Source of the DNA: Antitrichia curtipendula
Taxonomy: Eukaryota > Streptophyta > Bryopsida > Hypnales > Leucodontaceae
Direction of reading: 5' to 3'
Assembly (NCBI GenBank): GCA_951230915.1
Contig: OX579635.1
Span: 248,001 to 312,000, forward strand
DNA length: 64,000 nucleotides
Shown: positions 46,477-59,458 of the stretch, in pieces
Layout: each line of letters starts with the position of its first letter
How positions within the stretch are numbered: the stretch's first letter is position 1
Notes under the pieces: model-generated
The model's input: only the letters and a program-made list of their open reading frames with translations
Databases searched by the model: none
Told to the model about the DNA's origin: nothing
Position numbers and translations under genes: made by a program

Positions 46477-47523
46477 TGGGGGGGTCACTTAGAGTATCCA
46501 TTAGAACCCACGTGCAAACAAAACTTTGGACCCCCTATATTTTTTTGAATTTTAAATAAAATAAAATAAAATAAATATGAATAGATTTTTTTACTTTGAA
46601 TTATTTTATGTTTATGTTTTGAATTATTGATATTTTCATTTCTTAATAATAATTAGTCACAAATTTTTGAAGTAAAAAGATACACTATAGAATTGAAAAA
46701 TGACTTTCACATTCCTATATTGTATAAGAAAAAATTGTCTAAAAAATGAACAAAAAATTCCTAAAAATAACTCTCTACTGAATTGTATTCTCTATAATTA
46801 TTTGAGTTGAAAAACATGCCATTTTAGTTCATTTTCAACCTCTTCTAGAAATCATTTCATGTTTTATTTGAGTTGGAAATTTTGGCAATAGAAACCTATA
46901 GTCATTATTAAACAATGTTCAAAGTTTTAGGTTGAAATTATAGTTTATTAGAAACCAGTAGTTTGCACATGATTTGTTGTAGTAGAACTAAGTGCACCCC
47001 CTGAGCTTGTACATAAACAGATGAGAAGTCCTTTGTTCTTTGGACTTTCAATGTAAAATATCTTACTTTGGAAAATTGGGTTCCACGTATAGGGAATATA
47101 TTTAAACATTGAAAAATTTATGTGCATTCTTTGAGTAATTATGTAGTACAAATAGGTCAAATATTGAACAACAAACTAAATCATTAATAGCTTTATGATG
47201 GAACTAAGGTAACGGGCTCTAAAATTGTAGAGCCTCTAAAACCACCCACATCCTTGAATGTACACTACTTGTACATGTTGCTTGTACATAGCCTTTAGCA
47301 ATGTACAAACAATGTACAATTTTAGAACCTTTGCCATTTCAACTTCAAAATTAAAAACTAATTCCATGAAGGTCCAAAACATATGAAACGACTTGGACCG
47401 GATTCCACTTTCACTTCTCTTTCCATACAAATTTACGGAAAATTATTTCAAGAAGTTTAGCCTTTCCAATATTTAGTTTTAGCTCTTAGGTGGGCAATTT
47501 TTGGATGCGTTACCTTAGTGTGC

Positions 47524-49023
47524 ATTTACCCGTAAAGGACCGAACAATATTTTTTGGTAAATTAGAAATTTTGAGCAACTCACTGAGGACAAAGTTTAAA
47601 ATAAATAAAATTTATACAAAAAATGTGGTCAAGGAGCATCTTGAATGCACAACAATTTTCATATCTTTTTACCACAGGGTTATAATTTTTTTTTAATTTG
47701 CGTTTTTTTCTCAACTCAAGCAGCTCAAAAAAATGACTTTTTGGAGAAATAAAAAAAACAAATTGCTTTGCAAGGTATATAATTGTCTAGAAAGGTCTCC
47801 ATGAGTCCATTTCAGTTAATGAAATATAAGTTACAAGGAGTTTTCATGTGCAGGGAATTATGGAATGCTATTCTAAAATAAGCTGTGAAGTATTTTATTT
47901 CACTCCATGTTTAGTATTCTTGATAAATAAATGAAATCATTGGCATTTTGATTATGTATTACAACATTTCAACCTCCGGAATTGGAAATTTTCAACTCCA
48001 AATAACTACATTATTAACAGTTCAATATTTTGAAGTATATTTTGTTTACTTACTCTTTTTTTCAAACATGAATATGAACTATTTTTTTGGATTAACTTTT
48101 TATATATATGTTTAATTTAATTCTTCAGAATATTATAGCTAGAAAGCAACTAGTTGTAGAATCTGTTCATTTTGTTGTAAAAATTTAAAAATTTGGATGA
48201 TGAAGTCTACCCTCTTGGGAACATTTGAAAATACTTGTTTTTAAAATTCAAGCATCAAAATCATGCACTTTGACAATTTGTAAGGTTTCTTATTTTGAAA
48301 TTTTAGAAGGATTTACTCTAATAAACAAGTTAACAAAGGAGATAGCAATTGAATTTTTTATAATATTAAAGTGCACGTAGATTTCAGCCTTCAATTTTAC
48401 ACTAGTATTTCAAAGTACCTTTGGGTCTATAAACATAAAACATCTTTCGTACTACATTTCTATGGTGAGGATAAACTAGCAAGCACATTCCATGTTCTCA
48501 AAATAAAAATTAAAAAAATAAAAATAAAAATACTAAATTGTTAAGAATTTGAATATGGAATTGAAAAATGCCAATCTATAACTATTTTTTTTATTTTTTT
48601 TCAAAAATATTGAAAATTGAGTTAAATAAAGGACTTCAAAGTTTATCTTAAAGTAGAGAATCCATAACTACCGACAAACTAAAACTCATCATAACTTTCA
48701 TCTCATTAATCAAAATGGAATGATTCAAAGCTTCCCATGTATACATAAATCCAAAGAAGCAATTTCAAAATTTTATTTCTAAAAAAGTGATTTTTAAAGA
48801 AGTTTTTGAGTTGCCCAAACTGCCCGCCGACCACTGAAAATGATATATCATACAATAACTTTTAACCATGTAGTCAAAGTTATGAAGGTTGTTGGGCCTT
48901 AAAGCTACTCTTCGGGCTCATCTTGTGTGATAATTTCAAAGAAAAAAAGAAAAATTCTGGTTGTAGTGAGCTACTCATAATTGCTATATTGTCAAAAAAC
49001 GGTGTTTGGTCCTTTAGGGATTA
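47524..49023. mobile_element. foldback element, right-arm copy, shorter
   Basis: Counterpart of 12034-14406, about 1.5 kb instead of 2.4 kb. Starts with TTTACCCGTAAAGGACCGAA and ends CGGTGTTTGGTCCTTTAGGG. It lacks the segment equivalent to about 12530-13400. Confidence 0.5.
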
Positions 49024-49341
49024 AAACAACCTCCACACATTGAGGAAAATTTCATGTATACTTCTAACATATCTCTACATACTTCAAATGAACTTGAGGT
49101 ATACCTTAAACTTACTTCTATACCTTAAGATTCTATACATTTACAATTTTCTAATGGAATCTATTTTTGACCGATTTTTGTATTTTGAGTAGGATTTAAT
49201 ATTCCTTCTTTTTGTTCTACATAACTAAAATTTCATAATTCTTAAGATTTTCTTTTAGCAAAAATGAAATACTTTTACATATACCGACAAACAGGGGATG
49301 GCCATGCCCTTGCCATTCTTTCCATTTCATGCATACCAATA

Positions 49342-51280
49342 AAAATTTGACTAGAAGAAATCAATATGTTCATCTCAAAAGGCTCAATGTTTTCTATTTT
49401 TTTATTTAGGGCAAGCATCTGCTCTAATATTTATCCTTGAACAAGTGTTTGTCTACTCAAGGGACAATGTGGGTTTGGGTAGGTTCCTATTGTCTAAAAT
49501 TTGTAGTGAATGTTTTTAAGACTTCTTTAAGATGTGTGCTTTTGCAAGAACTTTGTAGATACATAATTTTCATTTCAAATTGGTACCCTATAGAAAAATG
49601 TATGGCTCAATCAGCTAAAAATGGAGGGTGGAGGGATTCATACTGAAAAAAATACTAAAACCTCTAAATATTTATATTTTAAATCCCTACAATTCTATAT
49701 TTTTGTCTCCAATAGAAGTTTTGATTAATTCTGTTTGGAATAATGATGAGAAAATAACGGACAATCTCAATTTTTCATACAATCTAAGCATTTTCTTTAA
49801 ATAATAACTTATTGGCTTCATTTGTGAAATTTTTAAACAATTTAAAAAAAAAATTAGTAGATAGATGTAGATTTACTTGCAAGTATAATTTTATTATTGG
49901 AATTATTGTATTTCAATTCCATCTTAGAAATATTAACAATTTAGTTTTTTCTTCAACCTTGGATCAACTTCTACTTAACAATTTCTTAATGAGTAAAAAT
50001 TATATGTGGTTTTTTATTATTTTTTTAAAGAATTTTCAATTCAACCATTCAATATAAAATCTTAGAAAATCAAAATCAAAAGTAATAAGTTTTTTTGTTC
50101 AGATGATTCAAAGTCAAAAGATCTAGTTAAGCAAGTTTTAATAAAACATTGTTTTTTTCATTTTGGATGCAAATATCTTGCAATCTATGTTGTCAAGGTT
50201 TTTGAAATTTCTTCCATACATTTTTATACTAGTCTACTATAGGATCCTATGGTTAAATATGCAAAGAAAAAAAAATATAAGTTTTATTTCCTTTGCAATA
50301 AGATGGGAAGTTCAAGTGTTCTTTTATGGAAAAAAGATGTAGGTCCTTCAAGATTCATTTTGTTACTGCATGCGTCTATTGGAAGATGAATTCTTTTTTG
50401 TTCATCTTAGACTACATAATTATATTATTCAAATTAAGAAATACCACGTAATCAATCACTTTGTATTTACCATACACTTCGATGTAGGACTTGCTGCTAT
50501 GTTCAACTTTATTCTCAAAGTGAATTGCCTATTAGTCTTTTGTGAGATGTAGTTCATCCATATGCAATTCTACAACATCTACTGTATAACTCCAATATAA
50601 AAAAAATAAAAACACTTTTACTTTTGCTATAGGGTTCTAATGTCTTTTTTTTAATGTTTATTCTGCTATTTTTTATTTTTATTTTATTAATCATTAAAAT
50701 TTTGAATGTAAATATTCTTACAAAAAATATTTATCTTATATTTAATTTTTTTTATTGTGTTATCTATATTTTCCATCCATTTTATAATATAAATTCTTCC
50801 TTATATTTTAGCTCATTCATACATACATATATTCTTGTTGAACATTCATTTCTTCTATAATGGCACGAATTCTTGCACATCGCAATAAACAAGTGAAAAG
50901 GTCATATTTGTTATATTGAGACTTCTCACAGTCTCATTTTTATCCTCAACTCGAAGATAAACGGCTTTATCTCTTTATTGGTATTTTTTTTTATAAATAA
51001 GTAACAACACCAACTTTTAGAATTTCATTATAGAATCATATTTTTGCATTATTTATTTAGTTTCATTTACTATTTTTTTAAATGAATTTTCCAATAACTA
51101 GCATTCTATCTCAAAATTTGCAAAAGTCTCAATATAACAAATATGGCCTTTGAAGTGTAGATGCAATAAATGTAGATTGAGCAATGAAAAAATAGGATTT
51201 AAAATTGTGAGTTATAAGACTCAACAACGGCATCACAAAAAAGACATTGAACTACAACTTCAAAAGGATATGCAACCTAT
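49342..51280 (+). repeat. truncated copy 2 of a CACTA 5' region
   Basis: Direct repeat of 59459-61393 at an offset of about 10118, nearly identical (the 81-codon frame at 49812-50057 translates the same). Ends at CAACCTATG, where it joins reversed hAT sequence. Confidence 0.85.
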
Positions 51281-51682
51281 GTAAGACCAATTTGCTCTAT
51301 ATATTGTGCCATCAAATCCACTATATAGGGAATGTCTTTCTTTCCAGTGTAGTCCACCAATCCCAAAAAAACATCTCCGGCTGGACAAACGAGCATCATG
51401 ATAACCAATGGACGAGTATTGGTATTAGTCTACCCATCTTAACAAATACTTTTTCCATATTGCTCAATAGAGTGCCTTTTCTACTCAAAGACCACGACCT
51501 TTACAACTGCCAGTTTTGCATCTACTTTTTTTGTACGCACCTCATTGTATGATGGTGGTTGGTACACAAATCTTGCGCTTGCTGTTTTTCTTTCACTGCA
51601 TTTATGAAGACTGGATGTTACACGGCATTAAATGCAATGTTGGCTTCATAAAAAAATGAAGCCTACATCTTATCTAGTTGTT
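51281..51682 (-). pseudogene. hAT transposase fragment, right arm
   Basis: Reversed copy of about 9371-9775 of the left hAT pseudogene, covering the DUF659 region only. It carries further stops and small deletions. The zinc-finger part is absent because the palindrome ends here. Confidence 0.65.
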
Positions 51683-53096
51683 TTTATTATGTTTGTTTTA
51701 TTATGTTTGTTTATTTTGTTTGTTGCTGTAAGATCTCCAAAATTGTGCATCTTCTATCACATTCTTAATACTGTGAGAAAGTTCTCTATGAGGAGGGGGT
51801 GCATGGACTTTATTTTATGGCGTTTGGACTCACAATAGAAAAGATACTAAATTTTAAATTTTTATATGAATTAAAAAATTAAAAAATTATTTTTACTTTT
51901 ATTTCATTAGATTGTGGCAATAACACACGGCTACACTAGTATAGTTTGAAATGGCATTTTTATTATGTACGGATAATTAAAAGTCAACTATAAATCAAGT
52001 ATTTTTTTGAAGGTGTCCCTAAGTAAGTGGATCATTAGGTTCCTTTCATTGTGATTTCATTCTTTAGTCATAAGCTTGTTGAATTCTTAAAATTTTAGCA
52101 TTCCATATGTTTTGATACAATGCATCCCATGAATCAATTTGCCTTTACACAATTAGTCTCAATGGTTTGCATAGTAAAGGGAACAACTCTTTACACTAAT
52201 GAAGTCTTAAAGCAAAACTCAAGCTGTTATTTATTAGATTATAGAGATTTAAAAACAAGGTACATGCAAAATACTTTTTATATACTTTTTTCACTTATAG
52301 TATTTTATAAAAAAAATTGCTTTGATAGGTTTAAATAACTTGGATCTAACCAAATATAGCAAAGTTGACTTGTTTGGTTTAAATCCTTGTGGTGTAGGTT
52401 GTTTTTACCTTATGTATATGGATTTTTTCCTCAACAAAAAACATGTGATCACTTAAATAGATTTTGTTCCATTTAGAAATACATGAGTCTCAAATTTTTG
52501 GTTCAATCTTTTATACATTATGCACTTTGATAATATTAATAAGTAATAACCTCATTCATTATAAACCAAATTATATCTCTACAATTGTTTAGCCATGATA
52601 TAGATTTGGATGACATATGACTAATTTAATTCCATCATCAGTTACCTTTATTTTTATTGACTATTAGATCATTGACCATATTATTTGATTGAATATGGTC
52701 TTTTTGTGAAATTGAAGGTGAGGTATGATTGAAGTTAACAACAAAAATTTAAGATTTATTGCATTTTGACTAAGAATATTTTAAGGTTTGAAGCATTTAT
52801 TAACTACAAGATACAAATCTATAAGTCTCTGAAGCAACTAAAATTTAATTTTTTCTTAAAACAAACAAAAATCAACTTGTAGATTCAAAATCCAAATCAA
52901 TAATAGGAAGGTCAATATTGACTACAAGAAAGGAACCTTGGCATCCCAAAGGCTTTTGCCAAAAAATACATCATTTTAAAGAACATTAAAATAAATTCTC
53001 CAAGCCATTCTAGCATAGTCAAAGTCCAACCTATTAAATTCTTTCACCAAATCTCAAGCACTAAGATAAATGAACTCAATGATTTGGTCTTACTAC
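51683..53096. other. no gene seen
   Basis: AT-rich DNA with a TTTTATTATGTTTG double repeat at the palindrome border. No ORF with family features. Confidence 0.4.
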
Positions 53097-53978
53097 AATG
53101 GAGTCCAATAACCTTACAAATCGCCTATTGTACCATTTAAAGAATTTTGTATAAAATAAAATAGAATTAGCATTTTTTGTCTTGCATAAGTAAGATTTGG
53201 TTTGTACGCAATTCCAATCAAGTATATTAATTCTCAATTTAAAAAAAATAAAACTCCATTTTTAGTCAATTATTTCATTTGTTTCATTTTATATTCATGA
53301 TTACTTACAATAATTGATTGAAAAACGTTGGTGATGAATTTTTAAAAATTGATTGCATAGATATGTAGGAAACACCCATACATACGTCTTTCCTTCAACA
53401 AGCATCTCCATAAAAGTTTCAAAATCCCTCTATAGAATTTTTAATGTTACTCTGTCAAAAATCCAAAATGCCTAAATTTTGTAAATGAATATTTCTACAT
53501 GAGTTAGATTTTGGCAAATCAATTGTACCGTTATGCCCTATTGTAAAAAATTAGTTGCAATGTGAAGGTCAAATAGCAAAATCTAATTATAATAAAGTGA
53601 TATATATTTTACAAAATTTAGGCATATCACCTCAAGAATCAAATATCTATAGAGGAAATTCTAAAACTCTTTTGGAGATGCTTGTTGAAGGAAATATATG
53701 AGTACGGATGTTTCCTAAATATTCATGCAATCAAATTTAAAAAAGTTCATCACCAATGTTTTTCAATCAATTATCATATAAAACCATAAAAATTAAATAA
53801 AACAAATCAAACAAAAAATTGATCCAAACTGGAATTTTGGTTTTTGAAATTGAGAATTGATATGCTTGATTGGAATTGTATAAGAATTAAATGTTACTTA
53901 TGCAAGACAAAAAAACCAATTATATACTATATAATGCAAAAAAATTTGAATGGCACAATAGGCAATTTGTACAAATAT
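53097..53978. repeat. foldback element, about 430-bp arms
   Basis: The arms mirror around about 53545. CGCCTATTGTACCATT pairs with AATGGCACAATAGGC, GTCTTGCATAAGTAA with TTACTTATGCAAGAC, CAAGCATCTCCA with TGGAGATGCTTG. Divergence between arms is about 15-20% by eye, so an old element. Non-coding. Confidence 0.75.
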
Positions 53979-54767
53979 TGGACGTGATTATTCAATTGCA
54001 CTTTTTGCACTAAAGCTCCATCTCAAGTGTTAGATCCATTTTTATACCATTTCAAATAATCTTTCATTAATTTAAATTTCATAGAAAAATATGCAAGTCT
54101 TTAGCCTTTTAGATGTTGTCATTGGTGCTCATTGAACTCTACTTTGCACCAATAGGTATATTTAACAAGTTGTCAACCACCAAAAATTCTACTCAAAATT
54201 TATAAAAAAAAAAATAATAATTTTATTTTTCTTTGTATGTTCACTTCATCAACACAATATCAATTTTTCTTGTTAGGTCTTCTAAGAGATTTCAAGGTCG
54301 ATTGATCATATAAAACTAATACTTTTATACATAATAATATTGTACCAACATGTACCTTTATATCATTGTCAGCTTCCAACATTTTTTTACTTTAATAATC
54401 TTTTTTACTAACTCTTACTACAATCCTTTGTAAATAATTTGTCAACAAGTATCCTTGGAGCTTGCAATTTTAAAAAAAAGATTTTCAAAAAGATTTAAAT
54501 AGTATTTTTGTAAATCAAAATTTTGAATACAACTCTAAAGACTCAAAATGCAAATGCAAAGTTCAATTTTTCTTTTCAATTTTAGGTATTATATATATGC
54601 ATATATTTATTTCATTATCACTTTAAAAAAAATTGCAACAAGAGCTTAGACTTTGTAGAGAGCTAATTGGCATTAGCAATGTCCATAAAGAGACTACCTT
54701 GCAACTTTTTGCAAAAAAATATTTGCTTTGTTTTGTTTTCTTAAATTTATAATAGAATTGTAGCTAT
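53979..54767. other. no gene seen
   Basis: AT-rich, nothing recognised. Confidence 0.35.
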
Positions 54768-54937
54768 ACTTAAGGGCCCTTTGAGACCTCTTCGGCACCG
54801 ACAGTATTCCAAGGGGTCCCTAGGTGCAGTTGGTTAAATTTTTTTTTTTTTTTTCCTTCTTTCTTCTTCTTCCGGCTGCACCCATGGACTCCTTGGAATA
54901 ACGTCGGTACCAACAAGGTCTCAAAGGGCCTTGAAGT
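54768..54937. mobile_element. 170-bp foldback MITE with GGGCCCTTTGAGACC ends
   Basis: The ends are inverted over about 50 bp (GGCCCTTTGAGACC, CACCGAC or TACCGAC, ATTCCAAGG) around a T-rich and CT-rich loop. A related half-copy (GGGCCCTTTAGGAACCC) is at about 55849. The GGGCC start recalls PIF/Harbinger MITEs, but no clear TAA duplication is visible. Confidence 0.6.
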
Positions 54938-57900
54938 ACAGCTGCAACTTTCAAATTTAGTTTTTTAATTTTTATTTAAAAAAAAATTGCAGTTGTACCC
55001 AAGCCCCCCTAAGACTACAGTCAGTAACGACACTATTTCCATAGGACCCTAGGTGCAGTTGTTGTTTTCTAAAAAATATTTCTAAAAATTATTTTTCAAG
55101 ATTATTTAGTTGTTTTTGTAAAAATACTACACAACATTTAGAGACTTAAGGTGTAATTGTTGTCCTTTCTTTCTTTTTTGAAACAAACGGTGAGATTTTG
55201 AAAAAAAATAAGAATACTATTGAGACTAATTTTCTAGGAAGGATCACTAGATTGAAAGTAGGAGGAAAGAATTTCCGCCCAGAGGTATAACGCCCGCCAC
55301 TATAGAATAACCTATTTGAACACAAAGTATTGCTAATTTCAGTTTGTGTGAAGGCATGATGGTCATTACCACACTCATCAGTGAAGCTAAAAATGTGAAT
55401 TTTACTAGCCATTCTTGTATAAATTGTGTCCCTTTAAGCAAAGAGGGAGATTCTAATGGAGTTGATAGTTTTACCAGTGATAAATAATTTGCATCTAGCA
55501 CACCAAATTTGCCTTAAGATAGTAATCTTTAGAAGGTCCTAAGTTGCATTTAGGGCATGAATGCAAGAAAAATATGTACCAACATTGTCACACTTTCTAA
55601 TAGGAATGTCAATGAAAGGTTCCCCTTAGAAAAGTGTAAGTGTTGTTTTGAAGTAAATAAATAAAATATTAAACCAACTATTGTTTATGGAGGTTGTATT
55701 TTTTGTCAAGGATTCATAAGGATGATGTCATTTTCAACAATAATCACATAGTGAAGGCCTAACTATAGTTGCAACTTTCAAAAATATATGTGATTTTTTT
55801 TAATGATTTTAATTTTTTCAATTTTGTTTATAGGACTATGGGCCCTTTAGGAACCCTATTGGTATCGATAAGCTCTCCACAATCCTAGATTCCTCCAACA
55901 AGTTATGAAGTTTTTAAAATTTGATATTTTTGTTTTTGTTTTTTGGACAAGAATATTGAAGGATTCCAAGCCGTGTAGGGACCTTGGTCAATATTGACAA
56001 GTACTTTTGAAGATTGTGTTCTAAGAACAATTATCTTTGAATAAATTTTTTTCTTTTATAATTTTTTCTTGAAAAATGTTGTTGGTTCCAAGTCTCATAG
56101 TGCATTATTTGGCACTTGCAACATCTTTACTTGCAACATTAGTATTCAAAGATATAGTATATTGATTTTTTGAAATTTTTGTGTTGCAATGCCATATCTC
56201 TTTTGTATACCTTTTTGACCCAATAGAAATCCTTAAAAATGATTGCAACATTTTTTTCCTATTTTGCAGTCTCCTAAAGTAGCTTGTCAATATGGACAAT
56301 TTCCCTTCTTTGAAAGGTTGGAGATGAGCAATTTTATTTTATATTTACTTTATATTTTAATTATTCAATACGTATGAATGAGTTTTTGTTGTTTTTAGTA
56401 CAAGTTAAAGTAAGATTCTAGAGTGCCAAAAAGAAAAAAGATTTTATATAGAAGATGTAAAAAAATTGATTGTTTTACATTTTTTTGAATTTAGGGGGTT
56501 CTCCAACAATAACTACATTAGATGTTTTTTGGGAGGTCTGAAGGCCGTTTTAGGCACGTTTCCCCTATTGTTCTTGTCCAATGAAAGAATGGCTTGCTGT
56601 CAGAAAAATAAAAAATTCTAAAAAAAATTCTAAAATTCTAAAATAGTTCTTAAAATGATAAAAGAAGTTGAAAAAAAATTCTTTTTTTTATTTTTATTTA
56701 TTTTTTAGATGGCCAAAGTTCGGACTACAGCAATGGTATTGCTCTCTTGTTTCCTCAGCCATGATAACTCAAAGCCCTCTAGACCCCCAAAATCTCCTCT
56801 AATGGGAATGTTAAATTGTTGATAGGTACTATGTGGCTACAATGCTTTAGAAGTGCTATTTTAGAGAACTATATTTTTGTTTTATAAATATTTGGTATCT
56901 TTGTGACCGACAAAACACAATTTGGTGCCAACAAGTATTCATTTGGAGTTAAGTAGTTGAAACAATTACTTTCTATTAGATGATATTTTTTAATATTACT
57001 TTTTAGTATTAGATGAAAGTTTGTTTTTCTTGAAAACAATGTTTATATCTATGAAACATATGGAAGATGTTGACTACCCCAAAGTCTTGAAAGGGGTAAG
57101 GATGATGCCAAAATCTTCATCATTATCAATGACTTTTAACCTCAACTTTGCTAACTAAGCTAACATTGATTAATTCTTTCCATGGCCTTTGGTGTATTTT
57201 GATGAATACAAATGATTTATTTTAGAAACTTATAAAGGTATTTAAAAGTTTAAAAAACTTAGAAGAATTTAGAAAGTAAGCATATATAAGCCTTTATAGT
57301 TTGAGGTGGGTCAGATTTATCTAAATTCAAGCATATCTAAGTATCCAACTGCGTCAAAGTCAAATGTCCAAGTTCATCCATTTCATCTAAAATCTTATTA
57401 ATCCAGCATATGCATTGAAACTTAAACAAATGCCAAAGACCATGAAAAAATTGCCCAAACTTCTTGAATCTCGTCCTACTCCATTCAAAGTCTATCTAAA
57501 ATCAAGAAACATATATTAAGTAATTAGCTACATGATATCAACAATACTTTGCAACAATATATTTATAGTTTAAAATGAAACAAAATACCAATACATATTG
57601 AATGTGGGATCATTTCTAAAATATTTTTATCCCTATTTCTAACAAATGCTAACAAAGATGTTGGAAAAGAGCATCCGGTGGACAGATTTAAAGTAATTTA
57701 TTATATTTAAAGTGATATGTTGCCTCAATGCAAGAGTTGATCTTTACATTTATGTTTCTACAATAAAATTTGATGAGCTTAAATATATTTTTGAAAGCAA
57801 CTTGTTGAGTTGTTGAAGTAGCAAAGTAGTTCATCATTATTGCCTCAATTCCACTAAAAAACTCCAATGAAATTAGTTTAGGGTTTGTACCACTAAACCA

Positions 57901-58001
57901 CTCCATATATTGATTTTGATCATTGAGCAAGAAAACTAGAATTCAAATCACATGTGTATCTATTCCACCCTCTGTTTCACATGGCTTTAACAATCAATAA
58001 T
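54938..58001. other. no supported gene
   Basis: Two overlapping minus frames at 55146-55501 (88 and 84 codons) show no family features. Several AGGTGCAGTTG and GGTATCGAT-type fragments (54995-55060, 55850-55990) are remnants of the MITE above. The rest is AT-rich. Confidence 0.4.
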
Positions 58002-58729
58002 GGGTGATTGCAAGAAATGCTTGTCCTATTTCTTGTCCCCTTGCTCTTGGACAAGTGGATTTTGGTTATAACTTTTGCATCGTATGTTCGTTTTCTATGA
58101 AATTTGAAGTGAAGGTACACATAAAAGTTTCAGAAATTTGGTATTTTTTTCCAATTTTTCAAAATTTATTTACTATTTTTAAACTGCCCCCGATTGGATG
58201 TCTACCTATGCCATTTTAGGGGTTTTGAGTCCTATTTCCGATCCAAAAATACGAATTTGAAAGTAGAAATTGGGAGACAAGGAGTTATACTAAAGTTACA
58301 CAAGACTATGAAGAGATTTTCTAAAAATAATAAAGTATCCACCTTCCACATGTGCTCAAAGTGCACTACTTATGTACACGTGCACAGAACACAATTTTTA
58401 TTTTCCAAAAATAAAAAATAGTGAAAAAAGAGAACCCACAAGTAAGGAAAAATGGCTATTTTTTTGAATTATTTGAATTATTTTACGATTTTCTAAAAAT
58501 AAACTCAAAAATATCTATATTCTTCTATTTTCCTAGGCCTCTTTTTTTGTGCATAACTTTTAGAGATAAATTTTTCTAGACTTCAATTTTCACATGTATA
58601 CTTTTTTGAATGCTTTACAAATTATCTATACTTTATTTTATTTAAAAAAAATTTATTGCAAAAGGTCATAGTACTCCAGTACTACGGCCATTTTGGCCAG
58701 AAAACGGCAGGTGTTTCTTGCAACTACCC
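58002..58729 (-). mobile_element. 728-bp TIR element with 4-bp target duplication TAAT
   Basis: The left end reads GGGTGATTGCAAGAAA, and the right end on the opposite strand reads GGGTAGTTGCAAGAAA. Flanks are TAAT (57998-58001 and 58730-58733). Same family as 22837-23569 but inverted and strongly diverged. Both keep AGTTATA(A/G)CC near the conserved end and an AGTACT repeat near the other. Confidence 0.75.
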
Positions 58730-59458
58730 TAATCAAAATTGGTAAATAAAACCTTTTTAGTGGTACAATTTCTAAACCAATTTGGAGGTTCTTAGTGGGA
58801 CTAAGGGAATATATCCGCTAACTCTAACTTTCTGTGAATGGTGAATATAAAGGTTGTCTATTTTATACCTCATATTTATAATTGTTTTTATATTTTAGAT
58901 AAAAATAATAATACTTTATTCTTGTCTTTTATGATTTTGTCCATTTTGTGCCTAAATGTTTTTTTTATTGCATTAAGTGGATGTGATTCATAGTTAGAGC
59001 ACCTTCTTTATCAAGAAACAAATATACCAATATATCATGGTCAAAAAAATTTGTGTGTATAAAATTACATTCAATAATTACAATAGTTAGTTGTTGTTTT
59101 TTAATCTAAAAAACCATCCAACACGGGTTTAGGATTCACTGTAACATTTCTCGGAATTTTTCATTACATTCATTGTTTGCATTGAAAAATTGATTGCCAC
59201 ATAGACCACTGGAAGATTAGGTTCACGTTTTTATATTAGATATTATGAAATACCTTATTTTCCACAATTTTAGGGCATTAGCAATCCAAGGTCATAGGTA
59301 CAATTTATTAGAAAAATCTCAAAATATTTTCAAATTTGCCAAAGAATTGGTCACCTTTTAGTTGCAAAAATAATTCTCAACAAACATTTAGTTTCCCGCT
59401 CAGGTTTCCAGCTCCACGCTCTACACTCCATGCTCCACGCTCACATACTAGCTTCGTT
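58730..59458. other. no gene seen
   Basis: AT-rich; a short CCACGCTC/CATGCTCC repeat at about 59410-59445 borders the CACTA copy. Confidence 0.35.

Larger units (their letters stand above)
31067..47768 (-). repeat. inner palindrome arm, right
   Basis: Reverse complement of 14162-30866. All elements of the left arm recur in opposite order and orientation. It ends at 47768, where AAATTGCTT stops matching and the diverged outer arm begins. Confidence 0.97.
47769..51682 (-). repeat. outer palindrome arm, right (older, diverged)
   Basis: Inverted relative to 9371-14161, roughly 95% identical where sampled. It ends at CATCTTATCTAGTTGTT (51682), inside reversed hAT sequence; beyond, a T/A/G-rich run replaces the homology. 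Confidence 0.88.

Noticed and set aside
55146..55501. Two overlapping minus frames of 88 and 84 codons
   Set aside because: Different frames of the same DNA, no recognisable family, AT-rich codons typical of chance.
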